A stretch of 64,000 bases of DNA from contig NZ_JAFCKJ010000002.1 of NCBI RefSeq assembly GCF_018130465.1, positions 124,001 to 188,000 of the forward strand. Direction: 5' to 3'. The first letter of the stretch is position 1; every line of letters begins with the position of its first letter. Origin of the DNA: Bradyrhizobium canariense (lineage in GTDB: Bacteria > Pseudomonadota > Alphaproteobacteria > Rhizobiales > Xanthobacteraceae). Under the pieces are notes generated by a model that did no database searches, was not told the origin of the DNA, and worked only from the letters and a program-made list of their open reading frames with translations. Below are positions 27,157 through 34,407 of this stretch, piece after piece. Made by a program: the position numbers and the translations under genes.

Positions 27157-28527
27157 TCACCGACGCGTGATGCGGAACAGTGGTGAACGGTCCGGCTGGG
27201 TCGTGACGACGCCGAGCGGGATCACGGGATTGGTCGTATCGGTCAGCTCGACGCGGAATGCACCTATCAGCCGGGCCAGCGCCAGCACGGATTCGGCTTG
27301 CGCGAATGGTGCGCCGATGCAGACGCGCGGACCCGCGCCGAAGGGCAGATAGGCAAACCGATCGGGCGCGTCCGTCGACATGAAGCGTTTTGGAATGAAC
27401 GCGTTCGGCTGATCCCACAGCTTCTCGTGCCGATGCAGCAGCCAGGGCGCGATCATGATGATGTCGCCCTTGCCGATGGCGACACCCGCCGCGTTGTCCT
27501 TCTCGCGCGCGGCCCGGGCGATCAGGAAGGCAGGCGGATAAAGCCGCATGGTCTCCTCGATTACCGCGCGAGTGAACTTCTGGCGATCGATATCGGCCAT
27601 GCTGTCGAGATGCTCGCCGCGGGTCTCGGAGGCGACCTCCTCCTGCGTATCCGGATCGAGCGCGAGCAGATAGAGCGCCCAGAACAACGCAGTTGCGGTG
27701 GTCTCGTGACCGGCGAGGATCATGGTTGCGACCTCGTCGACGAGCTGCTCGTCCGAAAAACCGTTGCCGGTTTCGGGGTCGCGCGCCTCGTCCATGAGAT
27801 CGAAAAGATCGCGCGGCGGCGCGCCGTCCTTCTTGCCCATCTCACGCCGCTCGGCAATCAGCATCGCGACGAATTCGGTCCAGCGCTTGCGGAAGCGCGC
27901 CCGGGCACGGTCCATCGGGGTCGGCCAGGACACGGGCAGCACCATGTCGAGGAAGTAGGGTCGGCCGAGTCGGGCTCCATATTCCATGACGAAGTTGCGC
28001 AAGGTCGGGCCGTGCCGGTCCATGCCGAACGAGAACATCGTGCGTCCGGCGATCTCCAGCGTCATGCGCTGCATGATCTCGCGCAGATCGACCGGCTCGC
28101 TTGTTTGCGCGTCGAGCTTCGCGATGGTCTCGTCGAGCACCGCCGTCATGTGCGGGACGAGATTTGCAGTCGCACGCGGCGTGAACGCCGGCGCGAGGGT
28201 GCGGCGCTGAAACGTCCACGAATGGCCCTCCGCAATCAGAAGACCGTCGCCGAGCACGGGACGAAGCATGCGGATGCCCGCCGGGGTGCGCGAATAATTC
28301 TCGTAATTGCTGAGCAGGACATGCCGGATCGCATCCGGCTGGTTCAGGATGAAACTGTTGCGGAAGAAGAAGCGGCCCTTGATGACGTCTTCCTCATAGG
28401 CGCGTTGCCCCCAGGTCGCGATCATGTTCCGCTTGATCACTGCAAGCCGGCCGAGGAACGACATGTCGTCGGGCGCACGCGGCGGTGTCGGAGGGACGAT
28501 GGGCCGACGCACGCTGGCGATGTTCAT
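27157..28527 (-). CDS. Cytochrome P450
   Basis: A 456-residue bacterial P450. I-helix oxygen-binding motif AGHETTATALFWAL near residue 265, K-helix EETMRLYPP (ExxR) and the haem loop FGAGPRVCIGAPFA with ligand C403. It is a monooxygenase needing electron partners, and no ferredoxin or reductase is adjacent. The ATG at 28527 is chosen because GGGAGAG precedes it; a frame extending to 28557 begins with a weak start. The product is uncharged by a membrane anchor and so cytosolic. Substrate unknown. Confidence 0.92.
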   Translation of the reverse strand: MNIASVRRPIVPPTPPRAPDDMSFLGRLAVIKRNMIATWGQRAYEEDVIKGRFFFRNSFILNQPDAIRHVLLSNYENYSRTPAGIRMLRPVLGDGLLIAEGHSWTFQRRTLAPAFTPRATANLVPHMTAVLDETIAKLDAQTSEPVDLREIMQRMTLEIAGRTMFSFGMDRHGPTLRNFVMEYGARLGRPYFLDMVLPVSWPTPMDRARARFRKRWTEFVAMLIAERREMGKKDGAPPRDLFDLMDEARDPETGNGFSDEQLVDEVATMILAGHETTATALFWALYLLALDPDTQEEVASETRGEHLDSMADIDRQKFTRAVIEETMRLYPPAFLIARAAREKDNAAGVAIGKGDIIMIAPWLLHRHEKLWDQPNAFIPKRFMSTDAPDRFAYLPFGAGPRVCIGAPFAQAESVLALARLIGAFRVELTDTTNPVIPLGVVTTQPDRSPLFRITRR

Positions 28528-28561
28528 GGCTCTCTCCCGCAGAGGTGACGCAGGCAAATAG

Positions 28562-29929
28562 CTAGTAAGTCAGCTCGGCAATCGCAATCCTGTTCTCGGA
28601 GGCAGGCCAGGTGCGTGCCACAATTCGTTCTTCGTTGAATTGAGCCACGATGTTACGCCCGACGTCGCCGGCCGGAAGGCGCAGTGTTGCTGTCGAATCC
28701 GTGGGCACACCCGATTTGACGTCGGCCGGCTCCTTGCCGTCGAGCAGCACCACGTCCCGCGGCAGGCCGAAATAACCGCGCGGACGCGACATGATCACAA
28801 CAGCCCCGGCGTCCTTGTCGGCGGGCCCGAGCGGACGCGCGGCGCGCAGATGCACCATTTCGGACGAGCGCGGGAAGGGCGAGCGGTAGATGTGCGTCGT
28901 CGGCGCATCCGGCGATGCGAGGGCGAATTCGAGCGACCAGGAAGGCTCGACCTGCGCCGGTCCCCAGCGGCCGTCGGCGCCGGTCTTCGCGCTGTACACG
29001 GCGCTGCCCTTGCGCTCTCCGGTTTCAGGATCGACGCAAAAGATATCGACGGTTGCGCCGGCCACCGGCCGATTGGTCGGCGAGCCGCCCGGTGTGCCTG
29101 TCACGAGGCCGCTCAACCTCACGCTCTGTTCCGGCACAATCGCGATACGCGCGGGCTCGCGGGCGGCGATGAATCTGTAGATCTCGCGGAAGGCTCGAGG
29201 GTGAAACGCCACCTCGCGATGATCGAGTGTGCCGAGCACGAGGTTGGTGGCCCCCTTCAACTCCGGACCTTCAACGTTGACGCCTGTCGGCGTACCGGGC
29301 TTGCCGATGAAGCGGCCGTCGGCCTGCGCGTATTTGTCCATGCCGTCGCTGCGCAAGGTGAGGAAGGCGACACCCGGCGTCACCTCGCTCTCGCCCGCGT
29401 TCAGGCCGCGCAGGAACGCGCCGCGGCCGTTGAACTCGCTGTTGGGCTGGTCGTCGGTCGCGAACACGCCGTGATTGGGCGTGCCGCACAGGACGGCGTG
29501 GCTGATATCGCCGGCGCCGCCGCTTTTGATCACGTTGCGGATCGCATAGCCGGCGCGCGAGCTGCCGACCAGCGCCACGCGGGATGCCCCGGTCCGACGC
29601 TTCAATTCAACGATGGCGGCGGCGAGCTCGCGGCGCTGGTCCTCGGTCGAGGAGCGGCCCGCCTGCTCGACCTTGTCATCGCTCCGCGCCAACGGATCGG
29701 TGAAATTGATCGCCGCCATGCGGTCGCGCGCGACGCCGTTGGATTCCATCCGCCACAAGGTCGTCATCCAGAGCGCGTCGTAATCGCCATTGCCGTGGAC
29801 GAACAGGATCGGCGGCACCTCGCTCGGCGCGGCGGGTGCGGGTTGGGCCAACGCGCCCGCCCGCAAGCTCGCAATTGCGAAAGGCAGGCTGCCGGCCCCT
29901 TGCAAGATCATCCGTCGCGACAGCTTCAT
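28562..29929 (-). CDS. Tat-exported alpha/beta hydrolase with a C-terminal beta-sandwich domain
   Basis: A 455-residue protein starting MKLSRRMILQGAGSLPFAIA, a twin-arginine leader (SRRMIL). The hydrolase core has PPILFVHGNGDYDALW near residue 40 and the elbow VALVGSSRAGYA near residue 120 (nucleophile Ser in a G-x-S-x-A form). A carboxypeptidase-regulatory-like beta domain follows (about 275-370). It looks like a secreted lipase or esterase and lies 34 bp upstream of the P450 gene on the same strand, so both may share a transcript and catabolic role. A GGGGAGGAA site precedes the ATG. Confidence 0.82.
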   Translation of the reverse strand: MKLSRRMILQGAGSLPFAIASLRAGALAQPAPAAPSEVPPILFVHGNGDYDALWMTTLWRMESNGVARDRMAAINFTDPLARSDDKVEQAGRSSTEDQRRELAAAIVELKRRTGASRVALVGSSRAGYAIRNVIKSGGAGDISHAVLCGTPNHGVFATDDQPNSEFNGRGAFLRGLNAGESEVTPGVAFLTLRSDGMDKYAQADGRFIGKPGTPTGVNVEGPELKGATNLVLGTLDHREVAFHPRAFREIYRFIAAREPARIAIVPEQSVRLSGLVTGTPGGSPTNRPVAGATVDIFCVDPETGERKGSAVYSAKTGADGRWGPAQVEPSWSLEFALASPDAPTTHIYRSPFPRSSEMVHLRAARPLGPADKDAGAVVIMSRPRGYFGLPRDVVLLDGKEPADVKSGVPTDSTATLRLPAGDVGRNIVAQFNEERIVARTWPASENRIAIAELTY

Positions 29930-30090
29930 ATGTTCCTCCCCGGCAAAACCATCTCTTTGCACCGCTTATACCGGCCTAACCACTGGACAGCGAAGGACTT
30001 TCGCGGGCATCACTGAACTTGCCGGAATCGCCCAAAAACCACTCCAAGATAACTTCAAGACCACTTCTGCCAGCCCAATTGGAAGGGGAT

Positions 30091-31779
30091 ATGACCGAGC
30101 AGACGAACCGTCAGAGAATTGCGGCCGACGGCATCACCGCGCCGCTGCGGTACACCGTGTTCCGGCGCATCTGGCTCGCCAGCCTGCTCTCCAATCTCGG
30201 CCTGCTGATCCAGGGCGTGGGCGCCGCCTGGGCAATGACGCAGATGGCGGCCTCGGCGGACAAGGTGGCGCTGGTGCAGACCGCCCTGATGCTGCCGATC
30301 ATGCTGATTTCGATGCCGGCGGGCGCCATCGCCGACATGTACGACCGCCGCATCGTCACCCTGGTCTCGCTCGCGATCGCGCTGACCGGCGCGACTGCGC
30401 TGACCGTGCTAGCCTGGCTGAACCTCATCACCCCGGAATTGCTGCTCGCCTTCTGCTTCGTCGTCGGCAGCGGCAACGCACTGTTCGGTCCGGCCTGGCA
30501 GTCCTCGGTCAGCGAGCAGGTGCCGCCGGATGCGCTGCCGTCGGCCGTCGCGCTGAACGGCATCAGCTACAACATTGCGCGCAGCTTCGGTCCCGCGGTT
30601 GGCGGCGTCATCGTCGCCTCGCTCGGCGCGGTGGCGGCGTTTGCGTGTAACGCGATCCTCTATTTGCCGTTGCTGGTGGTGCTGCTGCTCTGGCGGCGCA
30701 ACACCGAGCCCTCGCGCCTGCCGCGGGAGAAGCTCAACCGCGCCATGGTGTCGGGCTTCCGCTACATCACCAATTCGCCGCCGATCAAGATCGTGCTGTT
30801 GCGCACGCTGGTGATGGGCCTGATTGGCGGTGCCATCATGGCGCTGATGCCACTGGTCGCGCGCGATCTGCTGCATGGCGGCGCGCAGACCTACGGCATC
30901 ATGCTCGGCGCCTTCGGCATGGGCGCCGTGGTCGGTGCGCTCAACATCCACGAATTGCGCAAGCGCATGAGCGGCGAAGCCGCGATCCGCGCCTGCACCA
31001 TCTCGATGGCGTTTGCGATGGCTGCTCTCGCGGTGAGCACCGAGCCGGTGCTGACCGCGGCCGCCCTGGTGCTCGCAGGCGCGGTCTGGATGGCCGCCGT
31101 CGCCCTGTTCAATATCGGCGTGCAGCTCTCGGCGCCGCGCTGGGTCGCCGGCCGCTCGCTCGCGGCGTTCCAGGCCTCGATTTCCGGCGGCATCGCGATC
31201 GGCGCCTGGGGCTGGGGCCATCTCACCGACTATGCCGGCGTCGAGGTCGCGCTGCTGACGGCCGCCGGCCTGATGCTGATCTCGCCGGTGCTGGGGATCT
31301 GGCTCACGATGCCGCGCGTCGGCGCCCGCAACGAAGACGCCGACTTGCTAGCCGATCCGGAAGTCAAGCTGTCGCTCACGGCGCGCAGCGGGCCGCTGGT
31401 GGTCGAGATCGAATACCGCGTCAGCCAGGAGAACGCGCGCGCCTTTCACAACGTGATGCAGGACGTGCAGCTCTCTCGCCAGCGCAACGGTGCCTATGGC
31501 TGGTCGATCGCGCGCGACATCGCCGATCCCGAATTGTGGACCGAGCGCTATCATTGCCCGACCTGGCTCGACTATCTGCGCCAGCGCAACCGCTCGACCC
31601 AGTCCGAACGCGCGCTGCATCAGGAGGCGATCGCCTTCCACATCGGCCCCGATCCGGTGCGGATCCGCCGCATGCTGGAGCGTCCGTTCGGCTCGGTGCG
31701 CTGGAAGGAGGAGACGCCGGACCAGGCCGCAAGTGAGGTGCTGCCCGTGGTTGCGAGCGCGGCGGGAAGCAGCACGTAG
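30091..31779 (+). CDS. MFS transporter, EntS/MFS_3 type, with C-terminal soluble domain
   Basis: A 562-residue transporter with about 12 membrane segments in residues 25-430, including PIMLISMPAGAIADMYDRR, the MFS motif-A-like loop. It belongs to the MFS_3 group (PF05977) that includes enterobactin exporter EntS and is proton-driven. The last 110 residues (about 450-562, from VVEIEYRVSQENARAFHNVM) form a hydrophilic ferredoxin-like extension common in this family, of unknown role. The ATG at 30091 is preceded by GGAAGGGG; upstream TTG at 30019 is rejected. Divergent from the hydrolase at 29929. Confidence 0.87.
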   Translation: MTEQTNRQRIAADGITAPLRYTVFRRIWLASLLSNLGLLIQGVGAAWAMTQMAASADKVALVQTALMLPIMLISMPAGAIADMYDRRIVTLVSLAIALTGATALTVLAWLNLITPELLLAFCFVVGSGNALFGPAWQSSVSEQVPPDALPSAVALNGISYNIARSFGPAVGGVIVASLGAVAAFACNAILYLPLLVVLLLWRRNTEPSRLPREKLNRAMVSGFRYITNSPPIKIVLLRTLVMGLIGGAIMALMPLVARDLLHGGAQTYGIMLGAFGMGAVVGALNIHELRKRMSGEAAIRACTISMAFAMAALAVSTEPVLTAAALVLAGAVWMAAVALFNIGVQLSAPRWVAGRSLAAFQASISGGIAIGAWGWGHLTDYAGVEVALLTAAGLMLISPVLGIWLTMPRVGARNEDADLLADPEVKLSLTARSGPLVVEIEYRVSQENARAFHNVMQDVQLSRQRNGAYGWSIARDIADPELWTERYHCPTWLDYLRQRNRSTQSERALHQEAIAFHIGPDPVRIRRMLERPFGSVRWKEETPDQAASEVLPVVASAAGSST

Positions 31780-31817
31780 GTCTGTCAACCACTCCGCCGT
31801 CGTCCCGGCGCGGGCGA

Positions 31818-32033
31818 TTACTGCCCGTGATCCGTCAGCACCTTCTCGCAGCCTTTGCTGAGGCGGGTACGGTTCTGCTTGAGGCAGGCCAGCACGGCGC
31901 CATCGCCATTGTTCATCACCGGACGGCAGAAGCGCGTGACGTCGCGTGCGCAGGCGTCGTGTCCGGGCTGCTGTTGCGCGGACGCGCCCGATGCGCACAG
32001 AACCAAGGAAACAATGAAAAGAAATCTGGTCAT
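31818..32033 (-). CDS. Small Cys-rich secreted protein (cysteine-rich repeat), paralogue 1
   Basis: A 71-residue protein with a signal peptide (about residues 1-19, SGASAQ). The mature part has four Cys in ACARDVTRFCRP and ACLKQNRTRLSKGCEKVL, matching the cysteine-rich repeat family (PF00839) in which DxxRFC and LSxGC recur. Two disulfides are likely. It resembles the protein at 32211-32534, so both arose by duplication. The MFS gene converges on it 38 bp away. Function unknown. Confidence 0.8.
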   Translation of the reverse strand: MTRFLFIVSLVLCASGASAQQQPGHDACARDVTRFCRPVMNNGDGAVLACLKQNRTRLSKGCEKVLTDHGQ

Positions 32034-32210
32034 CGCGTAATGCCTCTTACCCGGAAGAAAGTGCGGGCGAAGCTAGTGCGACGATCTCTCAGCCGCAACG
32101 GCTTTATTGGCAGGAGGCATCTTCGCCGCCGCGTGGCCCCGGCCTGACGCCGGGGCACATCGCGAGGGGAGCTAACCGACGCAACGATGGTTGCGCTTAC
32201 TGGCTGTCTC

Positions 32211-32534
32211 TTACTGGCTGTCCTGGGCGTCAGCAACCTTGCGTGACGCGCCGCCCTTGGCGAGGTCCTTGTCCATCACCGCGCGGCAACCGGCGCTCAG
32301 ATCCGAACGATGCTTCATCATGCACGCCGTGATCTTCGGGATATTCGGGATTTCCGACGAGCACAGACGGAAGGCGTCGCCGGTGCACTGCTGCTGCGCT
32401 TCGGACGAGAAGGCGAAGCTCGAGCCGGTCGAGGCGATCGAGACGATGGCGGCAAAGCCCAGAGCCAGGCTGGTGTCGCGGATCTTGCTAGTCAGGGACT
32501 TGGCGGAGAAAGACTTGCTCAGAGACTTGGTCAT
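32211..32534 (-). CDS. Small Cys-rich secreted protein (cysteine-rich repeat), paralogue 2
   Basis: A 107-residue protein with an extended basic and Ser-rich N-terminus and signal-like helix (about residues 20-42, ALGFAAIVSIASTGSSFAF). The mature repeat has QQCTGDAFRLCSSEIP and ACMMKHRSDLSAGCRAVM, four Cys in the same spacing as paralogue 1. The ATG at 32534 is preferred to an upstream frame that extends to 32672 without homology. No GGAG-class site is obvious, so expression is uncertain. Function unknown; secretion is inferred. Confidence 0.78.
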   Translation of the reverse strand: MTKSLSKSFSAKSLTSKIRDTSLALGFAAIVSIASTGSSFAFSSEAQQQCTGDAFRLCSSEIPNIPKITACMMKHRSDLSAGCRAVMDKDLAKGGASRKVADAQDSQ

Positions 32535-32787
32535 TTGAAGCTCCCATTGGCACCGCTGGAAGCGGGCCCGTTGTTGATGGGAACTACGATGCTCCAGCAA
32601 AACAGTTTCTACTGTGATGACGGTCACGGGAGGGCCGCCCTCCGTGACCTCGGTCACTTTGGCGCACCTCACTGAAATTCCTCCGTATCCGCTGTCGTGT
32701 TGGTGTCACGTTAACTGTTCCTTCGCATTAATGGCTTGGCGAGCGGGAAATTCCGCCGGTTTGGTTGCGTAATTGGAAAGAATAGCG

Positions 32788-33840
32788 ATGCGTAATGCGT
32801 TGGGCCTGATGCTGGCCAGTGTGTTTGCGGCGGTCGTGATTGCCGCCGGCGGTTGGTTTTATTATTCCTCGCGCGCCGACCAGGCCGCTCCCAAGACAAT
32901 TGCCGCCCGTGCCGCCGATCCATTGCCGGCACAGGCGAAGCTCGCCGCCAAGGACGATGTCGCGACCACCGCGACCATCGCCGGCAAGCCGGCAGCACTT
33001 GCTCAGGCAGCGGCGCCTGCACCTGCGCCCATGCCGGTTCAGCAGAAATCGACCTGCGCCAATCCGAATGCGCTGGGAGTCTCCCGCGTGGTCGAGATCG
33101 ACACCACAGGCGGTCCGGGCTTCGGCTTCGATCATTTCAAGCAGTTCGACTTCCTCACCGACAAAGAGGTCGTGCTGACCTTCGACGACGGCCCCTGGCC
33201 GGTCAACACGCCCGCCGTGCTGAAGGCGCTCGCGGATGAATGCACCAAGGGCCTGTTCTTCTCGGTCGGCAAGCATGCGACCTACCATCCGGAAATCCTG
33301 CGCCAGGTGCTGGCCCAGGGCCATACGGTCGGCGCGCACACTTGGTCGCACGTCAACCTGAACGGCAAGAAGATGACGGAGCAAATGGCCAAGGACGAGG
33401 TCGAGAAGGGCTTCAGCGCAGTGAAATTCGCGCTCGGCACCAATCCCGCACCGTTCTTCCGCTTCCCGCAGCTTCAGCACAACCCGGCGATCGTGAGCTA
33501 TTTCGGCACCCGCAACGTCGCGATGTTCTCGACGGACATCGACTCCTTCGACTTCAGGAAGGGCGCGACGCCGGAGAAGATCATCGAGACCGTGATGACC
33601 AGGCTCGACAAGCTCGGCAAGGGCATCATCCTGATGCACGACTTCCAGAAGCACACAGGCGAAGCCATGCCGGCGCTGCTCGCGCGGTTGAAGGCCGGCG
33701 GCTACAAGATCGTGCAGATGAAGGCCAAGACGACCTTCCAGACGCTGCCGGAATATGACGAGGCGCTGCTGAAGGACCTGAAGGTGCCGACCTCGAGCGC
33801 GCGTCCAATCGGGAGCGTGGTGCAGACGGTTTCGCAGTAA
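32788..33840 (+). CDS. Polysaccharide deacetylase-family protein (NodB homology domain)
   Basis: A 350-residue protein with one N-terminal membrane segment (about residues 1-23) and a NodB domain (about 125-330). Catalytic Asp D133-D134 in TFDDGPWPVN, metal His H184 and H188 in GAHTWSHVNL, then FFRFPQLQHNP and ILMHDFQKHTGEA. It probably deacetylates an N-acetylated envelope glycan, such as peptidoglycan or an exopolysaccharide, in the periplasm. An Ala-rich linker (about 30-85) separates anchor and domain. The start ATG at 32788 follows a TTG-started longer frame, rejected. Despite NodB homology no nod box is seen. Confidence 0.88.
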   Translation: MRNALGLMLASVFAAVVIAAGGWFYYSSRADQAAPKTIAARAADPLPAQAKLAAKDDVATTATIAGKPAALAQAAAPAPAPMPVQQKSTCANPNALGVSRVVEIDTTGGPGFGFDHFKQFDFLTDKEVVLTFDDGPWPVNTPAVLKALADECTKGLFFSVGKHATYHPEILRQVLAQGHTVGAHTWSHVNLNGKKMTEQMAKDEVEKGFSAVKFALGTNPAPFFRFPQLQHNPAIVSYFGTRNVAMFSTDIDSFDFRKGATPEKIIETVMTRLDKLGKGIILMHDFQKHTGEAMPALLARLKAGGYKIVQMKAKTTFQTLPEYDEALLKDLKVPTSSARPIGSVVQTVSQ

Positions 33841-33871
33841 CGCGCCCGATCCGATCCAAAACTCTTGCGTC

Positions 33872-33903
33872 ATGGCCGGGCCTGTCCCGGCCATATGCTT
33901 TTT
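33872..33903 (+). terminator. Hairpin and T run after the deacetylase gene
   Basis: ATGGCCGGG (33872-33880) pairs perfectly with CCCGGCCAT (33886-33894), then ATGCTTTTT. The hairpin core is a known Bradyrhizobium palindromic repeat; here the T run makes it a probable terminator. Confidence 0.6.
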
Positions 33904-33918
33904 GGGACCACCGAGTCC

Positions 33919-34302
33919 TTACCAATAGATGCCGTGGCGATGCAGCTCGCTGATGATGCGGCCTTCGGTCCAGCTGCGCTTGTGCTTCGGCTTGTCCGCC
34001 TTGGCGGTGGTCTTCGCGGCGGGTTGGGTCGTCGTCGCCGGCGCTGAGGTCGTCGTGGGCGTGGGTGTAGCAGTCGCCGCAGGCGGCGTGAGCGAAACCG
34101 CCGGCGGGCGATCGAGATATTTCGGAGCTTCGGCGGCTGGCGCTGCTTCGCTCACCTGCGTCGGCGCGCTCGTTGTCGCCGTCGTTTGCGGAGCCGCAGC
34201 CTGCTGGTTGGTCGAGGCCAGCGACAAGCTGCGCGGGCCGTCGGCCTGGGCAGATGCAGAGGCCAGCACCATGGCGGCGGCCACCAGAATGATCTTGCGC
34301 AT
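33919..34302 (-). CDS. Low-complexity secreted protein with conserved C-terminal motif
   Basis: A 127-residue protein of unrecognised family. A signal peptide (about residues 1-20, ASASAQA) leads into a Thr/Ala/Pro-rich segment (about 30-100) that is likely disordered, then a basic region (KADKPKHKR) and an ordered-looking end RSWTEGRIISELHRHGIYW. The end is the only part likely to fold or bind a partner. The ATG at 34302 is preceded by a strong GGGGAG site, so it is probably expressed. It converges on the deacetylase gene with 78 bp between them, so a link to the cell envelope is only a guess. Confidence 0.7.
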   Translation of the reverse strand: MRKIILVAAAMVLASASAQADGPRSLSLASTNQQAAAPQTTATTSAPTQVSEAAPAAEAPKYLDRPPAVSLTPPAATATPTPTTTSAPATTTQPAAKTTAKADKPKHKRSWTEGRIISELHRHGIYW

Positions 34303-34407
34303 ATGAAGTCTCCCCGTGTTTGGCGTGAGCCGGACACTAGGGTAACCGCGCTCCGGGTAATGTGATGCGAATCACGCCGGCGGCGTCCCCCCGCATCTGT
34401 TCATTGG

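Noticed and set aside
32788-33840. Polysaccharide deacetylase as nodB
   Set aside because: Has NodB homology but with a membrane anchor and no nodulation context; an envelope deacetylase is more likely.
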